DNA of 64,000 bases from Neorhizobium galegae bv. officinalis (GCA_000985875.1 CCRI01000005.1:186001-250000), one strand, 5' to 3'; positions 26,972 through 36,319 are shown, counted from the stretch's first letter. The notes: a model not told the origin generated them from the sequence alone. Made by a program: numbers and translations.

Positions 26972-27018
26972 GATGAATACGGCGCAGAAGCGTCGCGTCG
27001 TTGCAGCGGGGATTGAGC

Positions 27019-27756
27019 GTGACAACCCAGACCAAGGATCGGAACAGGGGACCGGGATCGCTGGTGTCACGGGTCGGAGAAAGTCTTCGCGCAGCAATTG
27101 CGAGCGGTCAGTATTCGCCGGGCGACAAACTCCCCAGCGAAGTCGAACTGACGGAAACCCACGGCGTCAGCCGCACGGTGGTCCGGGAAGCCGTCGCCGC
27201 GCTGCGTTCCGACGGACTTGTCGAAGTGAGACAGGGCGCGGGCATTTATGTACTTAGCCAGGATGCCCCGGCCCCTTCCGGCCGGAAAATAGACCGCGCG
27301 CGCGTATCGTCCGATCTGGAGGTGCTCGAGGTGCGGGCTCCGCTTGAGATCGAGGCTGCCGGTCTGGCAGCGATGCGCCGGTCACCAGCTCAGGAAGAGG
27401 CGATCTTCGATTGTCATCGCCATATCCTGCAATGCATCGAGCGGAACGAATCCATCCGCGAGGCGGATCTTGCGCTGCATTTCGCCATCGCCGACGCCAC
27501 GAACAACCCGCTGTTCCGGCAGCATCTGGAATTTCATGGCACCGCGGCCATTCCGCAATCAAGGGCGACCCCCGGCGAACGGTCCGGAGAACAGACCTCC
27601 TACCGCCGCATGATCCATACGGAACATGAAGCGATCGTCGTGGCGATCTCGGATCGCAACGAAGAGGCAGCGCGCAATGCCATGCGCGACCACCTGAGAG
27701 GAAGCCAGATCCGCTACCGGGATGTGCTGAGGGATTTCAAGGCGTTTTCGAGCTGA
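27019..27756 (+). CDS. GntR-family regulator, FadR subfamily
   Basis: About 245 residues from a GTG start. The N-terminal winged helix reads [57 protein letters not shown]. The C-terminal helical FCD ligand domain (about 95-235) includes [19 protein letters not shown] and [13 protein letters not shown] with the usual metal-site histidines and acidic residues. FadR-type regulators sense small carboxylates or sugar acids. Being divergent from the acyltransferase-toroid gene, it likely controls it and itself. An upstream TTG at 27001 is an alternative start. Confidence 0.85.
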   Translation: MTTQTKDRNRGPGSLVSRVGESLRAAIASGQYSPGDKLPSEVELTETHGVSRTVVREAVAALRSDGLVEVRQGAGIYVLSQDAPAPSGRKIDRARVSSDLEVLEVRAPLEIEAAGLAAMRRSPAQEEAIFDCHRHILQCIERNESIREADLALHFAIADATNNPLFRQHLEFHGTAAIPQSRATPGERSGEQTSYRRMIHTEHEAIVVAISDRNEEAARNAMRDHLRGSQIRYRDVLRDFKAFSS

Positions 27757-27806
27757 TGCTGCAGCAGGTCAGCCGCATGGCCGGCCCGGCTCTTAAGCCC
27801 CAATCC

Positions 27807-27996
27807 GCTGTGAAACAGCACCGAAGGTTGACTCCGTTTGAAAAGGCGGTAAGCGCCTGACTTTAGTTGCAAACTCGCAACGGGGGCGGGGTCATCATCG
27901 GCGCCGATCATGACCCCAGCCGATCTGCATTCCCTCTCAGTAGATCAAGGTTTTACGGGACCGATCATAGGGAGCAACCTTCGACGCTGATTCACA
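27807..27996 (+). repeat. 190-bp inverted-repeat element, copy 1
   Basis: Bounded by TGTGAAACAGCACCGAAGG at the left and, inverted, TGTGAATCAGCGTCGAAGG at the right, with TG...CA ends. The middle contains a near-perfect 30-base palindrome at 27888-27917 around ATCGGCGCCGAT. It has no coding capacity. Two more full copies lie at 39326 and 40253. The ends resemble those of IS21-family elements as I remember them, so this may be a transposase-less derivative. I see no clear target duplication. Confidence 0.75.
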
Positions 27997-28026
27997 CACT
28001 GGCGGTCCGCCGGTCATTTTCCTTGG

Positions 28027-28385
28027 TCAGCTCAGCCCGTACCAGGTACAGCGGCCTGCTCCATGAAGGGCTAGATGCCCCTGTTTAATGCGCGCAGATG
28101 ATCCTTGACGGTATTTCTGCTTGCGCCTGTGACCTTGGCCGCGTCCATCACGGTCACTCTTCCACGCTCGCGGGCCAATTCGAGAATTGCGATGGACAGC
28201 TCCGGCAGATCACCAAGAAGGATGCGCTCGCCCTCGATCTTGCGCTCCAGCCGCTGTTTCTGCCGCTGCAGGCTTCGCTGGAAGGAGTCAACCCACGGAT
28301 TCCAATCCTGCTCATCGGCTCGGATCGTGCCCTGTGTCCGCCGCAGTGCAAGATAATATCCGCTCCCACTGTTCGTCCTGAAGGA
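28027..28385 (-). pseudogene. Fic-family protein, C-terminal fragment
   Basis: Reading leftward, one frame gives SGYYLALRRTQGTIRADEQDW, a PWVDSFQRSLQRQKQRLERK stretch, and a winged-helix end with ERGRVTVMDAAKVTGASRNTVKDHLRAL. This matches the C-terminal end of Fic/DUF4172 AMP-transferase proteins. A stop codon at 28071-28073 breaks it. The expected last residues (HGAGRCTWYGLS) continue in another frame to a TGA at 28027, so there is a frameshift. The catalytic Fic HPF motif region is absent. The gene is dead and lies between the inverted-repeat element and the GH63 gene. Confidence 0.7.
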
Positions 28386-28404
28386 CTACACGATCCAAAA
28401 CACC

Positions 28405-28431
28405 CATGACTGTCTCCAAAAGACAGTCATG
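28405..28431. repeat. Perfect 11-bp-arm hairpin
   Basis: CATGACTGTCT and AGACAGTCATG flank CCAAA. It lies just upstream of the fic remnant, in a region with no gene (28432-28569 holds nothing recognisable). It could be an end of a lost mobile element or a bidirectional terminator; there is no T-run. Confidence 0.5.
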
Positions 28432-28569
28432 AATCTGATTTGTGCAGCCTTGGAAACCCAAGAGCCCACCCTTCCTGAAGCGCAACCGCCGCCGCCGGTT
28501 ATCAAGATTGGGTGTCGGGGACTCGGACCAGCTCCCCCTGATGGCGCAGCAGGTCCAGAATTGTGAACC

Positions 28570-29826
28570 TTATGCCCACGTAAGCCACATATAAGCGGCG
28601 GCCGTCCAAGAAAAGCCGAGGCCGCCGCAGCCTTCGCCCGTCACCGGGTCGAAATATTCGGCAAAACCTTCCGCCTCGATCGCCGCGACCGTCGATATGC
28701 GCAGCTCTTCGGCCGCTTCCAGCTGACCGTTGCGCTTGAAGCCGTCGATCAGCAGCCAGTTGATGATCGCCCAAGCAGGGCCCCGCCAGTAGCGTTTCGG
28801 TTCCCAGCTTGCGATGCCCGGCTTGGTAGTCGGGAAGGCGACTTTGAGGCCCCTCGACCAGGCCTTCATCTCATCGACCAGCGCGTCGGCGATATTCTTT
28901 TCCAAGTCGAGCGACAGGAGGGGGATGAAGCCCGCCTGTGTCGCGGCTTCGACATCCTCGCCGGAGATCAGGTCGCGGGACACGAAGCGGGACAGGGCCG
29001 GACGCCATTGCGCGAGTATCGCCTTGCGAGTGAGCTCGTTGAAGGCGGCGATCTCAGCGGCATCCTTCATCCGGCCGAATTCGCGGGCGAGATGTTCGAG
29101 GTCCTCGCCGGCCTTCAGCAGGATGGCCGTGGTCTGGATCTCGGCCACCTTAAATGGCGCCTTTTCCCATTGTTTCGCTGGATCCCAACCACAGGCGGCA
29201 TAGGTGTCGACCAGATGGATGAAGCGGTTATAGTCCTCGTCGCGCGGGCGCATCGAGGCGTTCACGTGACCGGTATCCTTGCGCACGACCGGCGTGTCGG
29301 TGGTGGTCGGCACGCGGGCGAGCGCGATGTCCCAGGCCGGCGAGTTGTCGCTGCCGCTCTCCCAGGGGTGCAGCAGGGCGACCAGGCCAGTGCCTTCCGG
29401 ATCACGCGCGTAATACCACCAGCGATGCCATTTCAGCGCGGCCTCGTAGAGCGGCAGGGTGCGTGCCTCGGCGCCGCTGCCGGCCGCCTCGAAAACCTTG
29501 CGCAGCGCGATCGCAAAGACCGGCGGTTGGGTGATACCGGAGGTGGGGATCGTGTGGCGGGTGCGCCAGACGCTCGGACCGGGGAAATAGGTCTCGCTCG
29601 GCTGATGGAAGACGATATGCGGCACCATGCCGTCCGCCCACTGGCCTTCGATCAGCCGCTCCAGTTCGCGATAGGCACGGTCGGTATCATAAAGCGCGAA
29701 ACCCATGGCGACGAAGGCGGAATCCCAGTTCCACTGGAAGGGGTAGAGCCGGTCGGTCGGCACCGTATAGCCGCCGCGGTCATTGGCGACCAGGATGCGC
29801 TTCGCCTCAGTGATATGCACGTTCAT
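28570..29826 (-). CDS. GH63-type glycosidase, glucosylglycerate-hydrolase-like
   Basis: 418-residue (alpha/alpha)6-barrel enzyme resembling bacterial glucosylglycerate/mannosylglycerate hydrolases of GH63. Family features are RLYPFQWNWDSAFVA near 27-40, PWESGSDNSPAWD (154-166, with D160 as candidate general acid), YWRGPAWAIINWL, and FAEYFDPVTGEGCGG near the C-terminus with the candidate base glutamate. No signal peptide, so it works inside the cell. ATG 29826 has GGAG eight bases ahead. It is the last gene of the LacI-ABC operon, so it probably hydrolyses what the importer brings in. The substrate is inference; another alpha-glucoside is possible. Confidence 0.8.
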   Translation of the reverse strand: MNVHITEAKRILVANDRGGYTVPTDRLYPFQWNWDSAFVAMGFALYDTDRAYRELERLIEGQWADGMVPHIVFHQPSETYFPGPSVWRTRHTIPTSGITQPPVFAIALRKVFEAAGSGAEARTLPLYEAALKWHRWWYYARDPEGTGLVALLHPWESGSDNSPAWDIALARVPTTTDTPVVRKDTGHVNASMRPRDEDYNRFIHLVDTYAACGWDPAKQWEKAPFKVAEIQTTAILLKAGEDLEHLAREFGRMKDAAEIAAFNELTRKAILAQWRPALSRFVSRDLISGEDVEAATQAGFIPLLSLDLEKNIADALVDEMKAWSRGLKVAFPTTKPGIASWEPKRYWRGPAWAIINWLLIDGFKRNGQLEAAEELRISTVAAIEAEGFAEYFDPVTGEGCGGLGFSWTAAAYMWLTWA

Positions 29827-29845
29827 GTCGGGTACTCCGGTATGC

Positions 29846-30904
29846 TCAGGCCAAGAGGGCCGGAAAGGACTTGCCACTTTCGGGCGAAAGCCAGGTGATG
29901 CGCTTGCTATCGAGCTTCAGGCCGATCGTATCGCCGCTTTTCACGGTCTCGGATGCCGGAAGGATGACCCGCACCGGCTGGTCGTGGATGGAACCGGTCA
30001 GCAGCAGGTGCGAGCCCATCGGCTCGGCGACCCGCACCTTCATCTCCAGCCCCTGGGGCAGCGGCGCCAGTTCGACCGCCTCGCCGCGCAGGCCGAGCAC
30101 GATTTCATTGCCGACATCCTTCGGCGCCGCAAGCTGTTCTTCGCCTGCCGCCACCTGGCCGTTCGAGACGGGCACCTTGATGAAGTTCATCGGCGGGTTG
30201 CCGATGAAACCGCCGACGAAGCGCGTGGCCGGATGATTGTAGATCTCGACCGGATGACCGACCTGCTCGACGACGCCATTGTGCATGACGGCGATACGGT
30301 CCGACAGGCCCATCGCCTCTGTCTGGTCGTGGGTAACATAGATGGTCGTCGTGCCCGCCGATTGCAGCACGGTCTTCAGTTCCGTGCGCATTTCGAGCCG
30401 CAGCAATGCGTCGAGGTTGGAGAGTGGCTCGTCCATCAGCAGCACCTTCGGCTGGACGGCCAGCGCGCGGGCAACCGCCACGCGCTGGCGCTGGCCGCCC
30501 GAAAGCTTGTTCGGGTAACGGTCGAGATACGGCTCGATATGCAATAGACCGGCCGCCTTCTCCACCTGCGCCTTCACCCGCGTATCGTCCGCCTTCTGCA
30601 TGCGCAGGCCGAAGGCGACGTTTTCGTAGACCGTCATATGGGGGAAGACTGCATAGTTCTGGAAGACCATCGCCAGCCCGCGATCCTTGGGTGCCAGGCC
30701 GATGATCGACCTGTCGCCGATGCGGACATCCCCCGAAGTCGAGGTTTCAAGACCGGCGATGATGCGCAGGAGCGTGGTCTTGCCGCAGCCCGAGGGACCG
30801 AGCAGCGATACGAACTCGCCGTCGTTGATTGTCAGCGAGACCTCTTTCAGCGCCTGGAACGCGCCAAAACTCTTGCGGATGCGGTCAATGACAATATTGG
30901 CCAT
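29846..30904 (-). CDS. Sugar ABC transporter ATPase, MalK/UgpC family
   Basis: 352 residues from MANIVIDRIRKSFG. Walker A GPSGCGKTT, signature LSGGQRQR, Walker [14 protein letters not shown], switch YVTHDQTEAMG, and a C-terminal MalK regulatory domain from about 235 are present. The reading frame is open 36 codons further upstream, but those lie over the neighbouring permease end. It is 19 bases upstream of the glycosidase gene and 13 downstream of the permease. Confidence 0.93.
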   Translation of the reverse strand: MANIVIDRIRKSFGAFQALKEVSLTINDGEFVSLLGPSGCGKTTLLRIIAGLETSTSGDVRIGDRSIIGLAPKDRGLAMVFQNYAVFPHMTVYENVAFGLRMQKADDTRVKAQVEKAAGLLHIEPYLDRYPNKLSGGQRQRVAVARALAVQPKVLLMDEPLSNLDALLRLEMRTELKTVLQSAGTTTIYVTHDQTEAMGLSDRIAVMHNGVVEQVGHPVEIYNHPATRFVGGFIGNPPMNFIKVPVSNGQVAAGEEQLAAPKDVGNEIVLGLRGEAVELAPLPQGLEMKVRVAEPMGSHLLLTGSIHDQPVRVILPASETVKSGDTIGLKLDSKRITWLSPESGKSFPALLA

Positions 30905-30917
30905 GTCGATGGTCCCG

Positions 30918-31754
30918 TTATTTGGAGGAAATGCCCCAGATCGCGAAGAGGTAACGCCTGACCGCGAAGATGAAGACAACGGAAGGAAGAATGAGCACAA
31001 GCCCGCCGGCAAAGCGGTAATGCATCGGGCTTTCCGACAGCACCGTCAGCAGATAGGCCGTGAGCGTGCGGTTGCGCACCGTCAGTACCGAGGCGGCGAA
31101 CACCTCGTTCCAGGAGATGACGAAGGCGAACACGGCCGTGGCGACGATGCCGGGCAAAGCCAGCGGCGCGACCACCTTGAAAAAGGCCTGGACGCGGGTG
31201 CAGCCGAACACCCAGGCGGCCTCTTCGAGTTCTTTCGGAACGCCCAGGAATATGCCCTGGGTGACGAGCGCCGCAAAAGGCAGCGCCAGCACCGTGTGGA
31301 TGAGGCCGACGCCGATGATCGTGTCATAGAGGCCGAGCCGGATGAAGGAGACGGTGAGCGGCAGCGCCAGGATCGCCAAGGGGAAGGCGCGGGTCAACAG
31401 GACCAGAAGCCGGTAGCTGTCCTTCCCCCGGAAATCGTAGCGGGCCAAAGCATAACCCGCCGGCGCGCCGAGCAGAATAGACAGCGCTACCGTGATGCCC
31501 GCCGCTCCGAATGAATTGAGGAAGGACTGGACGACGCCTTCGGTTTTCAGGAACAGAATGAAGGGTTCGAGCGAAATTCCGGTCGGCAATCCCGTCTTCG
31601 GCCAGATATAGACGCCCTGGCGACCGCCGAGCGCACCAAGCGCCACCAGATAGATCGGCACCAGAACCCAGGCGCAGAGCGCCGCGATACCGCTCCAGAG
31701 GAGCCAGCGGCGGGAGGAGGCGAAGCTTGCGGGACTGGCCTTGATCGTGCTCAT
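30918..31754 (-). CDS. Sugar ABC transporter permease, MalG type
   Basis: 278 residues from MSTIKASPAS. TAGGGAAA precedes this ATG, whereas the ATG five codons earlier has no ribosome site. It has about six membrane segments and the EAA motif ELEEAAWVFGCTRVQAFFKVVAP. Partner of the permease at 31766. Confidence 0.9.
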   Translation of the reverse strand: MSTIKASPASFASSRRWLLWSGIAALCAWVLVPIYLVALGALGGRQGVYIWPKTGLPTGISLEPFILFLKTEGVVQSFLNSFGAAGITVALSILLGAPAGYALARYDFRGKDSYRLLVLLTRAFPLAILALPLTVSFIRLGLYDTIIGVGLIHTVLALPFAALVTQGIFLGVPKELEEAAWVFGCTRVQAFFKVVAPLALPGIVATAVFAFVISWNEVFAASVLTVRNRTLTAYLLTVLSESPMHYRFAGGLVLILPSVVFIFAVRRYLFAIWGISSK

Positions 31755-31765
31755 GGTTTCCCTAC

Positions 31766-32617
31766 TCATGGCAAGCGCTCCGGATCGACTTTCAGGGCCT
31801 TCAGATAGATCAGCGTCGCGGCAAGCGAGATGATCATGATCAGCACCGCGTAGACCGCCGCGACGCTGTAATTCTGGTTCTGGTTCTGCCAGTTATAGGC
31901 CTCGCCGACGAGCACCGGGAAATTTCGCCCGCCGAGCGCGTAGACCACTGCGAACACTTCGAAGGCGAGTACGGTGCGCAGAATCAGCGCCGATTGCAGG
32001 GCAGGCCGGATCAGCGGCAGGGTGATGCGCCAGAAGCGCGTCCATGGGCCGGCGCCGAAGATCTCGGCGGCTTCCTTGAATTCCTTCGGTACCTGGTTGA
32101 GACCGGCGACGATGATGACCATGACGATCGCCGTGCCGCGCCAGATTTCCGCAACTGCGATCGCGATGAAAAGCGCGATCGGCGTCTGGTAGGACAGCCA
32201 ACTCGCCTGCCGGCCGATCACACCGAGGCTGAAGAGGAGCGAGTTGAAATAGCCCGTATTCTGCAGGATCGACAGCCAGACGAGGCCGGCAGCGAGGTCT
32301 GAAATGCCAAGCGGGATGGTCCAGATCCAGAGAATGGTCTCGCGGCCGCGGCCGACCTTGGAGACCATCGTGCCCATGGCAAGCGCGATAGCGATCTGCA
32401 CCGGCACGACGACGATCGTCAACAGAAAGGTGTTCCTGACCGAACGGGTGAAATTGATATCGGTCACCATGCGCTCGGCATTCGCCAGCGACGGTGCGCC
32501 GTTGTCCGAGAGAGCCAGCCAGATCGTCTGCACCAGCGGCACGACGAAGAGCAGCGCCAGAAAGGCGACTGACGGCAGGATCAGCAGATAGGGAATCCAG
32601 GGTCGGTTTTGGGTCAT
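31766..32617 (-). CDS. Sugar ABC transporter permease, MalF type
   Basis: 283 residues with about six membrane segments and the EAA motif EFKEAAEIFGAGPWTRFWRITLP. It heads the membrane part of the LacI-controlled importer. The tract LVWLSILQNTGYFNSLLFSLG is typical of CUT1 permeases. GGCGGGAGCC stands before the ATG. Confidence 0.9.
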   Translation of the reverse strand: MTQNRPWIPYLLILPSVAFLALLFVVPLVQTIWLALSDNGAPSLANAERMVTDINFTRSVRNTFLLTIVVVPVQIAIALAMGTMVSKVGRGRETILWIWTIPLGISDLAAGLVWLSILQNTGYFNSLLFSLGVIGRQASWLSYQTPIALFIAIAVAEIWRGTAIVMVIIVAGLNQVPKEFKEAAEIFGAGPWTRFWRITLPLIRPALQSALILRTVLAFEVFAVVYALGGRNFPVLVGEAYNWQNQNQNYSVAAVYAVLIMIISLAATLIYLKALKVDPERLP

Positions 32618-32655
32618 CGGCTCCCGCCTCGGACATGTTGAAGGGTAAGGTGCGC

Positions 32656-32673
32656 CCGGGCATTCGCGCCCGG
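32656..32673 (-). promoter_or_regulatory. Intercistronic stem-loop after the binding-protein gene
   Basis: CCGGGC and GCCCGG around six bases, in the 72-base gap between the binding-protein and permease genes. Such loops often protect the highly expressed upstream message. Confidence 0.4.
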
Positions 32674-32689
32674 ACGCTTCCCGGGAGGA

Positions 32690-33964
32690 TTACTGGACCG
32701 GGCAGGCACCGTCGCTCTTGGCGTCCGGAGCCCAGCAGGGTGCCTTGGTGTCCGTCATCAGCTTGGCCATGGTGGCGCCCTGTTTGACGAGCACATCAGC
32801 GATGGGCTCGTTCTGCAGCACGATGCGTTGGAAGGCGTCCATGTAGACCTTGTTGAATTCGCCGCCCTTGTCGCCGAGGCCGACCGGGAGAAGCGAGATC
32901 ACGGCGTCCTTGGAGCCCTGCGTCTTGGTGACCGCACCGGCGAGAAGCGCCACGCCCTTGTCGAGGTCCGGCGGCAGCTGGACGTTGAGCGTCGGGAAGA
33001 AGCCGACCTTCGAAGCCGTAAGCAGCTGGGTTTTCTGCGTCGTCAGCGTTTCGATGACCTTCGTGGCCCCTGCCGTGTCCGGTGCGCCCTTGGGGATGGC
33101 AAGCCCGGCCAGAACCGGCATGTAGCCGCGGCCCTTGGGGCCGGCTGGTGCCGGGAAGACGACATAGTCATCCGGTGCCGCCGAAATGGCGTTCTTCAGG
33201 CGGGCGACATGGTCCCAGGCGACCATGACCTCGCCCGAGGCCAGCGGTTCCTGCATGAAGTCGTAATTGGTCGAGTTCGGGGTGACATAGGCCCAGAGCG
33301 CCTTCAGCTTCTCCCAGCCGGCTGCGGCATCTGCATTCTTGAAGGTGCGCACTACGCCCCCGGTGAAGGACGGATAAAAATAGCCCTGGAAATAACGCGC
33401 CATCAGGCCCTTCGGACCAGCCGGGAAACCGATCTGCGGCTGGCCGGTGGCAGCTTGCATATTCTTGCCCCATTCGATCAGCTGGTCGTAGGTCAGCGCG
33501 TTGATATCTGCGCCCTTCGGCAGGTATTGCAGGGCTTCCTTCTTCGCGGCCATGACATAGGTCGCCTGCATCCACGGAATATACTGCTGCGTGGGCTTGC
33601 CGAGCTTGCCGAGATCAAGAACCGATTGCGGCATGCCGCCGGCGGCGAGCTTCTTGGCAAGTTCGTCAAGCGGTTCGAGCTGGCCCCTGTCGGCGAGCGG
33701 CGAAAGCTCGCCATGCAGCGCGCCGACGAGGCTGACGGTGTGCTTGCCGGCCTGCGCTTCGGCCTCCATGCGCACTGCGAACTGCGGCGGCTCCTCGACC
33801 ACGTAGTCGACCTTGCCGGCATCCTTCAAAAGGTCCTGCCGGACCACGGTCGCCTCCTCGATCGGGCGAAGCTGGGTAGATACGAAAACCGTCTGGGCAA
33901 GCACCGGCGAGGCGAACGCCAGCACCGTCGAAGCCAGAATTGTAAGTGACACGATACGCTTCAT
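32690..33964 (-). CDS. Sugar ABC transporter substrate-binding protein
   Basis: 424-residue family 1 periplasmic protein. Signal peptide MKRIVSLTILASTVLAFASPVLA, then QTVFVSTQLRPIEEATVVRQD. GGAGGAGAAG directly precedes ATG 33964; an ATG five codons earlier overlaps that site. The C-terminus carries two cysteines (APCWAPDAKSDGACPVQ) that may form a disulphide. It follows the lacI gene by 40 bases. The neighbouring GH63 enzyme suggests a glucosylglycerate-like or alpha-glucoside ligand. Confidence 0.9.
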   Translation of the reverse strand: MKRIVSLTILASTVLAFASPVLAQTVFVSTQLRPIEEATVVRQDLLKDAGKVDYVVEEPPQFAVRMEAEAQAGKHTVSLVGALHGELSPLADRGQLEPLDELAKKLAAGGMPQSVLDLGKLGKPTQQYIPWMQATYVMAAKKEALQYLPKGADINALTYDQLIEWGKNMQAATGQPQIGFPAGPKGLMARYFQGYFYPSFTGGVVRTFKNADAAAGWEKLKALWAYVTPNSTNYDFMQEPLASGEVMVAWDHVARLKNAISAAPDDYVVFPAPAGPKGRGYMPVLAGLAIPKGAPDTAGATKVIETLTTQKTQLLTASKVGFFPTLNVQLPPDLDKGVALLAGAVTKTQGSKDAVISLLPVGLGDKGGEFNKVYMDAFQRIVLQNEPIADVLVKQGATMAKLMTDTKAPCWAPDAKSDGACPVQ

Positions 33965-34004
33965 CTTCTCCTCCTTCATTTATTTGTCTTGAATGCACTG
34001 CTGT

Positions 34005-35015
34005 CTATGCCGCCAGTGGCGGGCGGCGGTGACTGTCGCGATCGACGAATTCGATCGCGTGAAGCTCCTGGAGCTCTTCGGCGGGCTCTCCGGCAATGGC
34101 GCGCAGCAGCAGCGAGGCGAAGCTCGCGCCGAGGTTCTCGCCGGTCATGCGCATGGTCGAGAGCGGCGGGCTGGTGAAGGCACCCATCGGCAGATCGTCA
34201 TGGCCAACGATGCTGATCTGGTTACCGCCATCGACCTCGCGCAGCGCCCGCAGCGCACCGATCGCCATTTCGTCGGTGGCGCAGACAAGGGCGGTCGGCC
34301 GCGACGGCTGGCGCAGCAGTTCGAGTGCTGCGAGATAGCCGCCCTGTTCGAGCGGCGCTCCTTCGGCGCAGAGATCGGCCGCAAGCCCGCATTCCTCCAT
34401 CGCCGCCTGCCAGCCGCGGCGACGGACATGCGCGAAGTAATATTCCTGGGGCCCGGCGATATGGCCGATGCGCCGATGCCCCGCCGCATGGAAGCGCAGC
34501 GTCGCGGCGCGGAACCCGGCAAAACCATCGCCGTCGATAAACGGATGGGGGATCAGGCTCTCGGTACGGCCGTTGGTGACGAAGGGAATGCCACGCGACT
34601 GAAGGTATTCGACGCGCTCGTCCTTGCGTTTGGTGCGGACCAGCAGCATGGCGTCGACGCGGCGCCCATCGACGAAACGTTGGCATATCTCAAGTTCGCT
34701 GACACCCCGTGGCACAGGCGCGATGACGAGATTGAGACCGGCCGCGGCGAGATGTTCGGCGCAGCCTGACAACATGTCGAGGAAATGAGGGGGGCCTACG
34801 TGGCCAGGATCACTCGGCAGCGTCACGGCGACCAGTTCAGCGCGCTGCTTGCGCAACCGACGAGCGGAGGCATTCGGCCGATAACCTGCTGCCTCTGCTG
34901 CCTCACGAACCCGCGCGCGGGTGGCCGCGGACACGTCGGAATAACCATCAAGTGCTCGGGACACAGTGGTAATCGACAGTCCGAGCGAATGTGCCAGCTG
35001 TTTCAGATTAGCCAA
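34005..35015 (-). CDS. LacI-family regulator of the GH63/ABC operon
   Basis: 336 residues from a TTG at 35013-35015, which has GGGAGG six bases upstream. The helix-turn-helix is LKQLAHSLGLSITTVSRALDGYSDVS, followed by the canonical hinge YRPNASARRLRKQ, which predicts a CG-centred operator. Such operators stand twice just upstream. The ligand domain occupies about 60-335 and ends in RDSHRRPPLAA. The order lacI-SBP-permease-permease-ATPase-GH63 on one strand suggests autoregulation of the whole operon. Confidence 0.88.
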   Translation of the reverse strand: MANLKQLAHSLGLSITTVSRALDGYSDVSAATRARVREAAEAAGYRPNASARRLRKQRAELVAVTLPSDPGHVGPPHFLDMLSGCAEHLAAAGLNLVIAPVPRGVSELEICQRFVDGRRVDAMLLVRTKRKDERVEYLQSRGIPFVTNGRTESLIPHPFIDGDGFAGFRAATLRFHAAGHRRIGHIAGPQEYYFAHVRRRGWQAAMEECGLAADLCAEGAPLEQGGYLAALELLRQPSRPTALVCATDEMAIGALRALREVDGGNQISIVGHDDLPMGAFTSPPLSTMRMTGENLGASFASLLLRAIAGEPAEELQELHAIEFVDRDSHRRPPLAA

Positions 35016-35046
35016 AATCTTCCTCCCGAATTGAAGCAAACATTTT

Positions 35047-35060
35047 CCAAAACGTTTTGA
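35047..35060. promoter_or_regulatory. LacI operator, proximal copy
   Basis: CAAAACGTTTTG, a perfect CG-centred palindrome, lies 32 bases before the lacI start codon. A second copy is centred exactly 21 bp away, two helical turns, as expected for cooperative binding of dimers on one DNA face. Confidence 0.8.
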
Positions 35061-35067
35061 GAGTCAA

Positions 35068-35081
35068 CCAAAACGTTTTGG
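35068..35081. promoter_or_regulatory. LacI operator, distal copy
   Basis: CCAAAACGTTTTGG, a perfect 14-base CG-centred palindrome, pairs with the copy at 35047-35060. Confidence 0.8.
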
Positions 35082-35710
35082 AGATCCCTCCGGCACCTAT
35101 CGTCTTCCAAGCGTGGCTCGTCGAAATTGACTTGGCCGGGTTTGTGTCCGGACGGCGGCTGACTACCCCCGGGAAGCGGACGTTCGCCGGCGGTTGGCGG
35201 CCGGGCGTGACGTTGATCACGATCCCTCGTCCGCACTTGACGACATCGAAGCCACTTCAGCGTCCCAGACATATCGACGTCGGTGACGATGTTCTATCGG
35301 CTGTTAATATCCGCGCATATCGCTGCGATCGTCGCCGGATTAGGCGGCACCAGGGCAGAAATCCTGGCGTTGGCCTACGCGACACCGGAGATCATCGCCA
35401 GATCCCCTCGCTTCGATCGACTTGTTTCGACGCCGGCATTGGTCGTTGTCGCACGATCGCGGTCTTAAAGGATGATTTCCGGGCGTCTCAGGTCCTGACG
35501 GCAATGATCCTCGGGCTTTCGGCGATTATCGCGTTTGTTGTAACGAAACCGTTTTGATCGGATCGGCGTACCGCGTTAATGGTGCCACTTACCAAGCTCC
35601 TGATAAACATGAGCGGGTGCAAGTCGTCTTGGTGATTCCGGGGCAAAGAATACTGTAGTGTGCCGGCGAGCGCGTGCTGCGGCTTTAGAGATTCTAAGAA
35701 GGAAGCTGAT
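35082..35710. other. Gene-poor stretch, one unrecognised short frame
   Basis: No convincing gene. A 61-codon rightward frame at 35283-35468 (MTMFYRLLISAHIAAIVAGL, then GTRAEILALAYATPEIIARS) has protein-like hydrophobic and charged alternation but no good ribosome site. It looks like a remnant of a longer gene; I cannot name it. The base composition is more AT-rich than the flanking operons. Confidence 0.4.
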
Positions 35711-35887
35711 ATGGGATGGAAAACGCCGAAGGTCGAGTTCGTCAACGGCTATAGGATTGTTGAGCTCGAGGGACCGACCTTCAAAGTTTATGACGGCGAC
35801 CGCCAGCTCGGTGAGGACTTCCCCTACTCCGGCGAAGCGGCCGCTCACGCGAAGTCCCTTCCAACGCTGGATCCTCCGCGGCGCTGA
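35711..35887 (+). CDS. Small hypothetical protein
   Basis: 58 residues from MGWKTPKVEFVNGYRIVE, with AAGGAAG six bases upstream. The sequence reads like a small beta-rich soluble protein (ELEGPTFKVYDGDRQLGEDF), with no signal peptide. It stands alone in the gene-poor accessory stretch. No family recognised. Confidence 0.5.
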   Translation: MGWKTPKVEFVNGYRIVELEGPTFKVYDGDRQLGEDFPYSGEAAAHAKSLPTLDPPRR

Positions 35888-36262
35888 GTAGGACTTCCGA
35901 GCGATTTTCAGGCACGTCCTCTTCGGCGGTCTCGGTGGAAATCGGACTCCGAGACACTTGGCACGCTGCTGAAAAACTCATCTATGGACGCTGAAGACGA
36001 AACATGATTCCTGTTTGTGATGTTGAACAGGGGCATGGGCACGCGTGGTTTGGATACGGAGAGCGGTTCGCTCAGTGCCCAGTTCACACTAACAATGGCT
36101 GCCTGCAATCTCGCAAGGATGCCCAGATTGATCGACGCGTAACTGCTCGGCGTAGAGCATCCAAGACACCCGCCCGCGTAACACACAAAGTGTCCGTTAC
36201 CTGTCACCAACCGCAACCGCAGAAAGCGATCCTTCAGGGACATGTTTTTCAGCGACCTGTTG
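35888..36262. other. No recognisable gene
   Basis: A leftward open frame (35908-36243) begins MSLKDRFLRLRLVTGNGH but lacks a ribosome site and family resemblance. I see nothing else here. Confidence 0.35.
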
Positions 36263-36318
36263 GTAGATCAAGGCTCTGCGGGCCCGATCATAGGGGCAAC
36301 CTTCGGCGCCGATTCACA
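36263..36318 (+). repeat. Right half of the inverted-repeat element
   Basis: GTAGATCAAGGCTCTGCGGG through to CCTTCGGCGCCGATTCACA matches the last 56 bases of the 190-bp element; the left part is missing. It abuts the truncated lysR gene at 36320. Confidence 0.75.
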
Positions 36319-36319
36319 C

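Noticed and set aside
35283..35468. Possible small protein gene
   Set aside because: No ribosome site and no family resemblance. Kept only as a possible remnant within the gene-poor interval.
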